The position numbers were made by a program, and so were the translations under genes. A stretch of 64,000 nt of DNA from JBBWZH01 sp035544115 (GTDB lineage Bacteria > Actinomycetota > Actinomycetes > Mycobacteriales > CADCTP01), in contig OY970235.1 in assembly GCA_963714145.1 (NCBI GenBank), positions 1,860,001 through 1,924,000 of the forward strand. Direction: 5' to 3'. Numbering within the stretch: position 1 is the stretch's first letter; every line of letters begins with the position of its first letter. Below are positions 23,641 to 32,422 of this stretch, piece after piece. Under the pieces are notes generated by a model that saw nothing but the letters and a program-made list of their open reading frames with translations, was not told the DNA's origin and searched no databases.

Positions 23641-26425
23641 GGTCACCACCCGGAACCGCCTCCAGGGAGTCGCCGAGGAGTACGTCCGCTCCGCTAGTTG
23701 GCACGCTCGCAACGGCCTGACGCCGCCCACCGCAGTCGTCATTGGGCATGGCGAGGGAACGCTCGGACTCGAGCGGGCCGAGGCCGTGCAGGCAGCGCTC
23801 CTGGAGCAGATCGCCGCCATCCTGTCCGGATTGGGCGACGCCAGTCCGCCGGGATTGACGGCAGCCTCCGTCCCGATCCGAAGCGTTGCAGCGCCGGAGC
23901 CTGACATCCGTGGTTCACGCCCGGCAGTCCCCGAACCCATCGCCGAGATATCGGTCGTCGTGACCAGCCCTCCCGGCATGGCCCGGCCGGCCGGCGGGCC
24001 GGGTCGGATGGCCGACCGGCATCGCGACGTCGGGGCAGCGATGGCGAACTATCGCAGTCAGCTCGACCACCTATTCGCCTTCCACCCGACACTTGTTGTC
24101 AGCGACGCCGGCATCTCGGCCCGACTCACCGCGCTGGCGGCACTCATGCCGGATCTGACTATCGAGGACCACAGCGCGCTGGTCTTCACGCCCGACACGC
24201 GGCGCAGGCTCGCCGCAGTCGCAACACGCCTGACCGGACTTGACGCGCGAACCCACACCAGGCTGGTAGATGTTGTGCATGACCTGCTGGCGAGCACAGC
24301 GCTGGTGCCCGTGCTGCCGGTCAGCCGACCCGCCGGATTCCTGCGCTCGCAGCGCCCCATGTTCGGGCATGCGATGCATGTCGTGTCCCTGGACGTCCTA
24401 CATGACACGCTGAGCGGCATCGCGCACGATCTCGCCGGAACGCTTGACCCGTTCGATCACACGTTGGGCGACCTGGGGTACGACGGCAGCCACCCGCTCG
24501 CGCAACGGCTGGCCCGCCTCAACCTGCTCACCCTCAATCCCGCCGTGCGCCAGGAACTCGCGCGCGACCCGCAGTTCATCAGCCTGGTGGCCAACCCGGT
24601 GCTCCCGCAGGCGATGCTTGCCGCGAGCAGCGGCATGCTGCCCGCGCAGCCGCGCACGGCGGGGTTGGTCGCCGTCAACCAGCTCGTCGTCGCCCGCGTG
24701 TGGAGCATTCCCGGCCTCCTGCTGACCGGTCGGCGGCTGGCTGACACGCTCGACGGGACGCTCGATCAGCTGGAAGCAGCGGACCACCCGATCCTGCGCC
24801 AACCGGGCGGCCGCGGGCGGCTGGTGGGAGCCGCCGCACGCCGGTCCGTGGCCGAGGCGCGCACCGAGTTCGACGCGATCCGGCGCGCCCTCCAGCGCCT
24901 GCTCAACGGCGACCTGTCCCGGCGGGCAGACCTTCGCTCACCGCTGTCCGAGTTGGTTGGCCGGTGGAGCAGTGCCATGCAACGGTTGTCGACCTTCGCC
25001 CACCTCCGTGCTGGCGCCGTCGGCGTTGCCCCCGGGCCTCGGCCGACCGGGCTCGCCGCCGATGCCGCGTCGTACCTGGAGCAGTTCGGCGCAATGTTCA
25101 CCGTCCCTCCGATGCTGGGCAACGTGCTGATCGGTCCCGCCCTCGAGGGACGGGCTCTCACCGAGCGCGGCGTCGCGGCACGTTTCTGGGACCGCGTCCA
25201 CGCCGCCGGCGGCATCCCGGTGGCTACCCCCACTCGCACGTTCGTGCTCACCGCGACGGTGCGCGGCGGGGAACGCCTGTTCGCCGTCCTCGACCCGACG
25301 CAGCCCACCCCTCAGTACGTTGCCGCCAGCCACATAGTCGCCTGGGCCTACCAGCAACGGGCGGGCACGGCGGCCGGCTACGTCCGCCACTTGCCACGCT
25401 CGCTCGGCGGACCGATTCTCGCATCGTCGCCACGGACCGTGGCTGTCGGCGAGCCGTGGTCGGTCGACGAATTGCGGCCGCGGGCCAGGCTGGTCGGCAC
25501 GTCCGGCGGCCGCAGTCTCTGGTTCGAGAGCGACGATCCGGCGTTGAACGTCCGGTTCGATAGCGAGGCGAGGCTCGGCCGGCCGCCACACGGCGAGGTG
25601 TGGGTGCACCTCGAAGGTCGCAACGGAGCGGTCTACCTCGACGGGCGGCGGGTGCCGGCGGACGTGCTCGCGTCGGTGCTGGCCGCGCAGCGGGTGGAGG
25701 CCGGCGAGATGCTCGAATTCGACCAGGTCATGCTGCTGATCTGCGAGGCCGGCCGAGGCGCGTTCGTCGTGGACCTGCGCCGGACGCTGGCCGCGGAACT
25801 GCACCGGCCGGGGGTGCGGGTCTGGGCTACGCGCGACGTCGCCGCGGTAAGCCGCACCACCGGCACCGCCGTCGCAGTGCAGGCCGCCGTGGATGCCGCG
25901 GGCGGGCTGCAGGTTCTCGACCTCGGCCAGTTCGAGGAGACCGGCGACGACGGGCAGGCGCCGGTCGGGGCCACCGTGCCGGCGAACGCCGATGTCAGCA
26001 CCGATCCCGGTCCGTTCACCCAGCGCCTGAACGCCGGATGGGCCACGAGACCGGCGACCGATCCCGGTGCGCGGCTGGTGGCCGGTCCACTGTCGACACT
26101 GGCGGAGGCGTACGGGGTGCCGTTGGCGCACGCGGGGGTGCCGGTGCAGGTCGACCTGCCGCCGGTCGACGTCGCCGCGGACACTGCTCAGCTGCTGCGG
26201 GTGCCCGACTACGAGGCGATCGTGCTGGATCTGATCTTTGCCGGCGCTGGCGCCCGGGGGCTGGCGGTGGTCCGGGACAGCGCTGACGCCGGGCCGGGGC
26301 GCGAGCTCACCGTGGTGTACGACGGCACGCGGGTCGTGTTCCTGGACCGGCGGACCGGTGGGCTCGGCGAGCTTCCGGCCGCCCCGGCGGAGCTGGTGTG
26401 GGCCTTGACCGGCAACGGGACGTAA
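23108..26425 (+). CDS. 3' portion of the giant protein in frame 2 (C-terminal 1,087 sense residues)
   Basis: The frame reads sensibly from about 23162 (LRRHGGRLDALRSELARLGG) to TAA-free stop TAA/TAAG at 26423-26425. The bases from 23108 to 23161 are still coding in frame 1, so the TTG at 23108 is unlikely to be a true start, and no ribosome site is visible. Contents: the second half of the frameshift-spanning domain, an OmpA-like segment near 23640-23960, a helical region (about 24030-24960), a beta segment (about 25080-25400), a third lonely-Cys module (about 25490-26010) and a terminal domain of about 115 residues. Best read as the end of the upstream giant gene after a one-base indel. An independent gene, or expression by ribosomal slippage, cannot be excluded. 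Confidence 0.75.
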   Translation: MPGRDSATVRYAKRSSSLLRRHGGRLDALRSELARLGGPGAEPRLRLVDALIAIERQRIPQPALLEPGSTVAAAERAQQRADRLTEAHEEPLLAAAEQLRQIAYLEQQLPHPRDVWHARMYSRYPGQTFHDNRARLEPTDDPPEITNPLTVVTLGGDAVIGPIGLRFAVGTATLDQTEVTTRNRLQGVAEEYVRSASWHARNGLTPPTAVVIGHGEGTLGLERAEAVQAALLEQIAAILSGLGDASPPGLTAASVPIRSVAAPEPDIRGSRPAVPEPIAEISVVVTSPPGMARPAGGPGRMADRHRDVGAAMANYRSQLDHLFAFHPTLVVSDAGISARLTALAALMPDLTIEDHSALVFTPDTRRRLAAVATRLTGLDARTHTRLVDVVHDLLASTALVPVLPVSRPAGFLRSQRPMFGHAMHVVSLDVLHDTLSGIAHDLAGTLDPFDHTLGDLGYDGSHPLAQRLARLNLLTLNPAVRQELARDPQFISLVANPVLPQAMLAASSGMLPAQPRTAGLVAVNQLVVARVWSIPGLLLTGRRLADTLDGTLDQLEAADHPILRQPGGRGRLVGAAARRSVAEARTEFDAIRRALQRLLNGDLSRRADLRSPLSELVGRWSSAMQRLSTFAHLRAGAVGVAPGPRPTGLAADAASYLEQFGAMFTVPPMLGNVLIGPALEGRALTERGVAARFWDRVHAAGGIPVATPTRTFVLTATVRGGERLFAVLDPTQPTPQYVAASHIVAWAYQQRAGTAAGYVRHLPRSLGGPILASSPRTVAVGEPWSVDELRPRARLVGTSGGRSLWFESDDPALNVRFDSEARLGRPPHGEVWVHLEGRNGAVYLDGRRVPADVLASVLAAQRVEAGEMLEFDQVMLLICEAGRGAFVVDLRRTLAAELHRPGVRVWATRDVAAVSRTTGTAVAVQAAVDAAGGLQVLDLGQFEETGDDGQAPVGATVPANADVSTDPGPFTQRLNAGWATRPATDPGARLVAGPLSTLAEAYGVPLAHAGVPVQVDLPPVDVAADTAQLLRVPDYEAIVLDLIFAGAGARGLAVVRDSADAGPGRELTVVYDGTRVVFLDRRTGGLGELPAAPAELVWALTGNGT
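25490..26010 (+). other. Lonely-Cys module 3 of the giant protein
   Basis: VWVHLEGRNGAVYLDGRRVP supplies the candidate His and is followed by VMLLICEAGRGAF with Cys at 25742-25744. Both motifs match module 1 (LHLDGRGG, LLICEAGRG) closely, so the two probably arose by internal duplication. The strand after the Cys (GVRVWATRDVAAV) also matches the layout of module 1. Confidence 0.6.
26080..26425 (+). other. C-terminal domain, possibly a degenerate papain-fold (Tox-PL-like) toxin remnant
   Basis: The final 115 residues contain GARGLAVVRDS, LTVVYDGTRVVFLDRRTGGL and a Leu-rich end. Papain-fold/glutamine-deamidase toxin domains end with a GxRGxV strand, a GHxFNVV strand with the catalytic His, and VxFxDxQTG. 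Here the His position reads Arg-Glu and the Gln of DxQTG is Arg, and no Cys lies upstream in the domain. If related, it is inactive. The assignment rests on motif resemblance only. Confidence 0.3.
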
Positions 26426-27061
26426 GTTCCCGGGACCGCGGCTCTCCGGCCGGCCGGACATTGGCGCGGAGCCGTCGAGCGGGCCGGTGCAGCCAGCGTC
26501 TGGTATGACCGAGCCGCGGGCCCGGCTGTGGGCGGCAGCGGGCTTGCGCGCGTTGCGGCACCCGCCGGACGCGAACATGTTCGCCGCGGGTGACGAGGTC
26601 ACCGCGCGGGTGACGGGTTCGCGTACCGGGTGACGGCCCTGCGCCATCACCGGGGCCACCGAAACCCTCACCCGCCGCGCTCACCCCGCACCCGCGGACC
26701 GAACCCGTCACCAGCGGTCCGAACCCGCCACCCGCGCGGACCGAACCCGCCACCCGCGCGGTCCGAACCTGTCACCAGCGGTCCGAACCCGTCACCCGCG
26801 CGGTCCGAACCTGTCACCAGCGGTCCGAACCCGTCACCCGCGCGGTCCGAACCCGTCACCCGCGGTCCGAATCCGTCACCCGCGGTCCGAACCCGTCACC
26901 CGCGGACCGAACCCGTCACCCGCGGACCGAACCCGTCACCCGCGGTCCGAATCCGTCACCAGCGCCGTGAACCAGTCACCCGGGCAGGCTCCGCGAGCCG
27001 CCAACGGAACACCGCTGGCGGCTGATCGCTGCGTATTGGCCGGCGCCGGGACCGTGGGTTG
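26426..27061. other. Gene-free region between the giant gene and the mycosin gene
   Basis: Two convergent genes end here. Bases 26693-26980 hold a minisatellite (separate entry). At about 26602-26623 one copy of the same unit lies in the opposite orientation (CGGGTGACGGGTTCG). A 42-codon open frame from ATG 26506 to TGA 26634 has no clear support. No strong simple terminator hairpin was recognised apart from what the inverted repeat unit can form. Confidence 0.7.
26693..26980. repeat. Minisatellite: 14 tandem units of 20 or 22 bp
   Basis: The unit is CGCGGTCCGAACCCGTCACC with a GC insertion (CGCGCGG) in four units. Some units start AGC instead of CGC, some have GGACC for GGTCC, and a few have GAACCTG or GAATCCG. 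The final unit (26961-26980) is degenerate. Long open frames through the array on both strands result from low stop-codon content and are not genes. It sits between two convergent genes, where it could form structured 3' RNA. Confidence 0.9.
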
Positions 27062-28267
27062 CTAGCCGCGGCGGGTGGCGGGGCGCCAGCGGCGGCGGCG
27101 GCCGCGGGCCAGCGTCGCGGCGAGGACGGCGCCCAGGCCGGCCGTCGCGGCCAGCACCCCGGCGGCGGCCAACGCGATGCGGGCCGGGGCGCGATCGGGA
27201 GCCGCCTGCACCGGCACCCGGATCGGCGCCCGGTCAGGCTGCGGCACCGGGTCTCCGGACTCCTCCGGCAGCGCCGTCGTGACAGCGGCGGTCGGGTCGA
27301 CGACGCCGTAGCCGAGCGCCTGGTGTGGGAGCCGGTTGGACGGGTGGTCGGCGGTGGCCTCGAGCCTGCGCTGCACCTGCGCGGCGGTCAGCCCCGGGCG
27401 GTAGCTGCGCACCAGCGCGGCCGCCCCGGCGACGAACGCCACGGCCAGGCCGCGGCCGTTCGCGGTGATCGTGCCAGTTCCGGCGGTCGAGATGCTGGTC
27501 AGGTCGCTACCGGGGGCGGCGAGTGCCGGCTGCGCGCCGAGCGGGGTATCCGTCCCGGGTCGCCCGTCCGGCCCGATCGGGGCGACCGCGAGGACGCCGG
27601 GGAGCGCGGCCGGGTAGGCGACCGGCGGTGCGGTGGCGGGGCCGCTCCGCAGGCCGGCGGCCGGCTCGGCGGTCGCGACGACCAGCACGTCCCGCCGCAC
27701 GGCGCGGGCCACGGCCGCGCGCAGCGCCGGTGGGGCCGTGGCCGTGCTCACCGGCACGGCGATCACCCGGGCCGAGCCGTCCACCGCGGCCCGGATGCCG
27801 GCGGCCAGCTTGCCCGGGTCGACCTCGCCGGGGTTGTTGGTGACCCGGATCGGCAGCACCCGGACGCCCGGGGCGACGCCGGCGAGGCCGCGGCCGGGCG
27901 ACGGCCGCGCGGCCAGCAGGCCGGTGACGAACGTGCCGTGACCGGAGCAGTCGGTGTCCGCGCGCCCGCCGGCGAGGACATCCGCCCCGGGCGCCACCGC
28001 GCCGGCGAGCGCGGGCGCCTTCGCGCTCACCCCGGTGTCGACGACGGCCACCACGGTCGGACCGCCGCGGGTGAGCACCCAGGCGCGGTCACTGCCGAGG
28101 CGGCGCTGCGCCCACGGAACGGTGGGATCGGCTGCCGTCACCGGTCCGGCGCACCGGCTGCCCGCCGGGGTGGTCGGGGCGCCAGCCGCCGCGGGCAGCG
28201 CTGGGGCCATGCCGGCGGCCAGCAACGCCGCCGCGGCCAGACCGAGCCCGCCGGTCCGGCGGCTCAC
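27062..28267 (-). CDS. mycP: Mycosin (subtilisin-like S8 protein of the ESX system), catalytic Ser missing
   Basis: This 401-residue protein has an N-terminal signal peptide, an S8 domain and a C-terminal transmembrane helix (about 362-385) followed by an Arg-rich tail, the standard mycosin layout. Catalytic Asp77 (VVDTGV) and His109 (SGHGTFVTG) are present. Where mycosins have GTSFAAPFVAG this protein has GRGLAVAFVAG, so the nucleophile Ser is Gly273. The oxyanion Asn region (AGN) reads AEP. It is therefore probably proteolytically dead. Mycosins are known to stabilise the ESX membrane complex independently of proteolysis, which fits a structural role. The GTG start overlaps the eccC stop by 4 bp (GTGA), implying translational coupling. 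Confidence 0.9.
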   Translation of the reverse strand: MSRRTGGLGLAAAALLAAGMAPALPAAAGAPTTPAGSRCAGPVTAADPTVPWAQRRLGSDRAWVLTRGGPTVVAVVDTGVSAKAPALAGAVAPGADVLAGGRADTDCSGHGTFVTGLLAARPSPGRGLAGVAPGVRVLPIRVTNNPGEVDPGKLAAGIRAAVDGSARVIAVPVSTATAPPALRAAVARAVRRDVLVVATAEPAAGLRSGPATAPPVAYPAALPGVLAVAPIGPDGRPGTDTPLGAQPALAAPGSDLTSISTAGTGTITANGRGLAVAFVAGAAALVRSYRPGLTAAQVQRRLEATADHPSNRLPHQALGYGVVDPTAAVTTALPEESGDPVPQPDRAPIRVPVQAAPDRAPARIALAAAGVLAATAGLGAVLAATLARGRRRRWRPATRRG

Positions 28268-31200
28268 TGCGGGCCCGCCGCGGTGGCCGGCTCGACCCAG
28301 CCGGTCTGCAGGAGGGTCGCGCCGCGCCGGGTCACCAGCAGCCCGCGGCCGGGGGGCAACTGCCGCGGCCGCGTCCCGTTGAGCAGCAGGGTCTCGGCCG
28401 GCGGGCAGGACAGTGCCAGGTCCGGCGTGTTCGACTCGTGCATGCGGCGGACCACCGGGTCCATCGACATCCGGTTCGAGCCGGCCGCCGCGCGGGTCAG
28501 CACGAGGTGCAGGCCGATGTCGGCGGCCTGCGGGATCAGGTCCACCAGGGGCTCGAGCGGGCCGCCCAACCCGGTGCCCACCAGGTCGTAGTCGTCAACC
28601 AGGATGTACACCTCCGGGCCGGTCCACCAGTCCCGCCGCCGCAGTTGCTGCGGGGTGATCTCCGGTCCGGGCACCCGTTCGCGCAGCCGCGTGGCGACGC
28701 CGCGGATCAGTTCCGCCGCGGCGGTACCGGAGAACGCCGTCGCATGCTGGTACTCCGCGGGTACTTCGTCGACGACGCCGCGGCGCGGGTCGACGACGAG
28801 TACCCGGGCCTCGTCCGGCTGGTAGGCGCGCGGGATGGCGCGGGCCACCAGCCGCAGCAGCGCGGTCTTGCCGCTGCCGGAGTCGCCGAGCACGGTCAGG
28901 TGCGGCTGGGCGGCGAAGTCGTGCCAGACGGGCTCCAGGTCCGACTCGCCCCAGCCGAGCGCGACCCGCATCCGTCCGGTGGGGGCCGGGAGTTCGTCGG
29001 CGGGGAGGGTGGCCGGCAGCATCCGCACCTGCGGCGCGCGCGGCCCGGTCCAGCTCTCCGCGACGTCGGCAACGAGCTGCCGGGTCGCATCGGCCAGATC
29101 CTCGGTCCCGGGGCGGCCGTCGATCCGCGGGATCGCGGCGAGGTAGTGCTTCTTGTCGTGGGTGAGCCCACGGCCGGGCGAGCGGGGCACCTTGCCGGCG
29201 GCGCGGATGTCGATGACCGAGTCGATCGAGTCGCCGAGCCGCAGCTCCAGCCTGGTGCCGAGCTGGTCGCGCAGTGCACTGTGGACATCCGACCAGCGGT
29301 TCGTGGTCATCGCGAGGTGGATCCCGTACGCCAGGCCGCGCTCGGCGAGCCGGCGGATCTGCTGGTCGAGAGTGTCGAAGTCGGCGCGCACCGTGGCCCA
29401 GCCGTCGACGACGAGGAAAACGTCACCGTGTGGGTCGTCGGCATGCTGGCCCTGGCGACGCAGTTCGCGGTACGCGGCCATGTTCTCGATGTTGTGCTCG
29501 GCGAACAGCTTCTCCCGCCGGGTCAGGACCGCCAGCACCTCGGCGACGGTGCGGCCGACCCGGTCCGGGTCCATCCGGCCGGCGACGCCGCCGACGTGCG
29601 GAAGGCCGGCCAGCGTGGCCAGGCCGCCGCCGCCGAAGTCCAGGCAGTAGAACTGGACTTCGGCCGGCGTGTGGGTCAGGGCCAGCGCGGCGAGCAGCGT
29701 GCGCAGCAGGGTGCTCTTGCCGCCCTGCGTGCCGCCGGCGATGCCGACATGGCCGCCGGCGCCGGACAGGTCGGCGACGAGCAGCCCGCGGGCCTGCTCG
29801 AACGGCTCGTCCACGACCGCCACCGGTACGGCGAGGCCGCCGCGGCCGGCCCAGTCCGGTGGGCAGAGCCCGAGGCCCGGCGCCGGTTCGAGGGCTGGGA
29901 GGATCTCGTCCAGGGTGGGCGGCTCGCCCAGCGGCGGCAGCCACACCCGGTGGGCCGGCGGTCCCTGGTCCCGTAGCCGGGCCACCGCGACCTCCAGCAG
30001 CGTCTCCGCCCGCACGGTGCCGCCCGCCGCGTGCACTGCCGAGACCGGAGCGTCCACTGCGGACGGTGGCGTGTCCGCTGTGGACGCGGACGGGTCGCCG
30101 GGCCGGGGGAGCGGCCCGGCACCGAAGCGGACGACCTGGCGGCGCACCTCCTCGCGGCGCTGCTCGACGGTGCGGCGACGGTAGCTGGCGGAGACGTACG
30201 CGGCCTTGAACCGGACCAGGGTGGACACGTCGCAGCGGAGGTAGCCGTTGCCCGGGGCGTTCGGCAGGTGGTAGGCGTCCGGGACGCCGATCACCGCCCG
30301 GCTCTCCATGGCGGAGAACGTGCGCAGCCCGATCCGGTAGGACAGGTGGCTCTCCAGCTTGTGCATGCGGCCGTCGTCGATGCGCTGGCTGGCCAGCAGC
30401 AGGTGCACCCCCAGCGAGCGCCCGAGCCGGCCGATCATCACGAACAGTTCGGCGAAGTCCGGGTGCGCGGCCAGCAGTTCGCTGAACTCGTCGACGACCA
30501 CGAACAGCGTCGGCAGCGAGTCCAGCGGCGCGCCGGCGAGTCGGGCCGTCTCGTAGTCCAGCAGCGAGGCGTAGTTGCCCGCGGAGCGCAGCAACCCCTG
30601 CCGGCGCATCATCTCGCCCTGCAGCGCGTCCTGCATGCGTTCGACCAGGGAGGCCTCGTCGGCCAGGTTCGTGATGACGGCCGAGGTGTGCGGGAGGGTG
30701 TCCAGGCCGAGGAACGTGGCGCCGCCCTTGAAGTCGACCAGGACGAAGTTGAGGATCTCCGGCGAGTGCGTGACAGCCAGCGCCAGCACCAGCGTGCGCA
30801 GCAGTTCGCTCTTGCCCGAGCCGGTCGCCCCGATCAGCAGCCCGTGCGGGCCCATCCCGCCCTGCGCGGACTCCTTCAGGTCGAGCTCGATCCGGCTGCC
30901 GTCCTCGGCGATGCCGATCGGAACCCGCAGCCGGTCCGTTCCGGTTCCCCGCGGCCACGTCCGCGCCGGGTCCAGGCTGTCGACCTCGCCGATCCCGAGC
31001 AGGCTGCCGAGGTCGAAGTTGGTGAGCAGGGGTTCCACCACCTCGGATGTGGCGGCCAGCCGGAACGGCGCCATGGTGCGGGCCAGCACGGCCGCGTTCC
31101 GCACCGGCAGCCGGTCCGGCCGGCCGAGCGGCGTGCGGCTCTCCGTCCCGCCGCGGTCCAGGCGGACCATCTCGATCTGCTCAGCGGTGACGTCCAGCCG

Positions 31201-32271
31201 CAGTGTCGTGCGGGCGAGTTTGGGCGGCGCATCCGGTGCGATGTTCAGGATGACGGCGTTGTGGTAGCCGCCGCTCGCGAACCGTGAGCCGTGCGGGAAC
31301 GGAGCGCCGTCGACGACGATGACGAGGTACGGCTCCTCCCGGCTCGGCGTCGCGCCCGGCTCGAACCGGCCGCGACCGTCCAGATCGGTCGCGAGTAGCG
31401 CCTCGAGGCTCTCGGCGTCGTCGGCGACCAGCCGGATGGGGCCCGCGCCGTCCTGCTCGGTCGGGTGCTGCGCGTGCGGCAGCCACTTCACCCAGTCCCA
31501 GGCGGCTGCCTGCGCCGACCCGGCGCAGACCGCGATCCGCAGATCCTCCGGCGCGTGGAACGTCGCCAACTGCGCGACCAGCGCCCGGACCGCGGACCGC
31601 ACCGGCTCGGGGTCGCCGCGGAACTGCACCTGGCCGAAGCCGCGCAGGAACACGGCGATCGGCTGGTCCGGCAGCGTCGAGTGCGCGTGGATGAACCGCC
31701 GCAGCGCTCGCGCGCTGAGCGGCTCCAGGTCCTCCACCGGCTTCGTCTGCATCGGGCTGATAGTGACCGCGAGCCGTTGCGCACCGGTGGCGATCCGCGC
31801 CTCGGCGAAGTCCGGATGGGCCGGTCGCCGCTCCCACAGCCGGCTGCTCATCGCGACCGACCACAGCCCCGCCGGCTCCGGATGGCGCCAGGCCTGCGAC
31901 CGGCGCTGCTCGTCGGCGGCAGCGCGGATCCGCTTGCGGCTCTGCGCCAGGTAGCGGAGGTAGTCGCGGCGCTCCCCGCGCATCCGCCGCTTCCGCTCGC
32001 TGGTGGATCGGCCCACCTGGCCGAAGACCATGGTGAGCGAGGTCATCGCCAGCAGGCCCACGGCCAGCAGGGACATCCCGCCCTTGGCCGGGGAGACGAA
32101 CAGCAACACCAGCGCGCCGGACCCGAGCGCCATCGGCAGGTAGGTCAGCAGCACGCCGAGGTTGCCCGTCGGCGCCTCCGGCAGCACCGGCGGCTCCTGC
32201 AGCGACACCTCGCCGCTGGGCATCTCCGGCGCGGCCTGCCGGGCGGGCCGGCGGAACACCATCGTGGCCAC
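28264..32271 (-). CDS. eccC: EccC, FtsK/SpoIIIE-type motor ATPase of the type VII secretion system
   Basis: This 1,335-residue protein is a single-chain EccCa-EccCb. Two N-terminal transmembrane helices (within LLTYLPMALGSGALVLLF and MSLLAVGLLAMTSLTMVF) precede three FtsK/SpoIIIE domains. Their P-loops are GATGSGKSE (about residue 484), GGTQGGKST (about 849) and GDSGSGKTA (about 1132). The matching Walker B strands are FVLVDFKGG, FYCLDFGGG and VLVVDPRRG. It would recognise substrates and energise export across the membrane. The GTG at 32271 is chosen because AAGGAGG lies 8 bp upstream and the protein then begins VATMVFRRPAR, like other EccCs; the open frame further upstream is spurious. It is first in an operon with mycP. 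Confidence 0.95.
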   Translation of the reverse strand: MATMVFRRPARQAAPEMPSGEVSLQEPPVLPEAPTGNLGVLLTYLPMALGSGALVLLFVSPAKGGMSLLAVGLLAMTSLTMVFGQVGRSTSERKRRMRGERRDYLRYLAQSRKRIRAAADEQRRSQAWRHPEPAGLWSVAMSSRLWERRPAHPDFAEARIATGAQRLAVTISPMQTKPVEDLEPLSARALRRFIHAHSTLPDQPIAVFLRGFGQVQFRGDPEPVRSAVRALVAQLATFHAPEDLRIAVCAGSAQAAAWDWVKWLPHAQHPTEQDGAGPIRLVADDAESLEALLATDLDGRGRFEPGATPSREEPYLVIVVDGAPFPHGSRFASGGYHNAVILNIAPDAPPKLARTTLRLDVTAEQIEMVRLDRGGTESRTPLGRPDRLPVRNAAVLARTMAPFRLAATSEVVEPLLTNFDLGSLLGIGEVDSLDPARTWPRGTGTDRLRVPIGIAEDGSRIELDLKESAQGGMGPHGLLIGATGSGKSELLRTLVLALAVTHSPEILNFVLVDFKGGATFLGLDTLPHTSAVITNLADEASLVERMQDALQGEMMRRQGLLRSAGNYASLLDYETARLAGAPLDSLPTLFVVVDEFSELLAAHPDFAELFVMIGRLGRSLGVHLLLASQRIDDGRMHKLESHLSYRIGLRTFSAMESRAVIGVPDAYHLPNAPGNGYLRCDVSTLVRFKAAYVSASYRRRTVEQRREEVRRQVVRFGAGPLPRPGDPSASTADTPPSAVDAPVSAVHAAGGTVRAETLLEVAVARLRDQGPPAHRVWLPPLGEPPTLDEILPALEPAPGLGLCPPDWAGRGGLAVPVAVVDEPFEQARGLLVADLSGAGGHVGIAGGTQGGKSTLLRTLLAALALTHTPAEVQFYCLDFGGGGLATLAGLPHVGGVAGRMDPDRVGRTVAEVLAVLTRREKLFAEHNIENMAAYRELRRQGQHADDPHGDVFLVVDGWATVRADFDTLDQQIRRLAERGLAYGIHLAMTTNRWSDVHSALRDQLGTRLELRLGDSIDSVIDIRAAGKVPRSPGRGLTHDKKHYLAAIPRIDGRPGTEDLADATRQLVADVAESWTGPRAPQVRMLPATLPADELPAPTGRMRVALGWGESDLEPVWHDFAAQPHLTVLGDSGSGKTALLRLVARAIPRAYQPDEARVLVVDPRRGVVDEVPAEYQHATAFSGTAAAELIRGVATRLRERVPGPEITPQQLRRRDWWTGPEVYILVDDYDLVGTGLGGPLEPLVDLIPQAADIGLHLVLTRAAAGSNRMSMDPVVRRMHESNTPDLALSCPPAETLLLNGTRPRQLPPGRGLLVTRRGATLLQTGWVEPATAAGPQ

Positions 32272-32422
32272 CGCGGTCGCCTCCTTGTTCTGTTCGGGTT
32301 CGGTTCGGGTTCTGTTCGGCGAGTCGACAACCGTGCTGTGAATGCCTACGTGCGGGCAGCCGCCGGCGGACCGAATCCAGCGGAACTGAACTGCGCCGGA
32401 CACCCGCCGCGTAGGACCGGAC
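32272..32422. promoter_or_regulatory. Divergent eccC/eccD promoter region with a spaced direct repeat
   Basis: The only gap between the two divergent ESX operons. GTTCTGTTCGG occurs at 32287-32297 and again at 32309-32319, with starts 22 bp (two helical turns) apart and two further TTCGG steps between. This could be an activator or repressor site. I cannot assign -10/-35 boxes with confidence. Confidence 0.4.

Noticed and set aside
26693..26980. CRISPR array
   Set aside because: Units of 20-22 bp follow one another without unique spacers, and no cas genes are nearby; this is a minisatellite.
26630..27025. Protein-coding open frames (both strands) through the minisatellite
   Set aside because: Low-complexity translation caused by the repeat; no ribosome site or domain.
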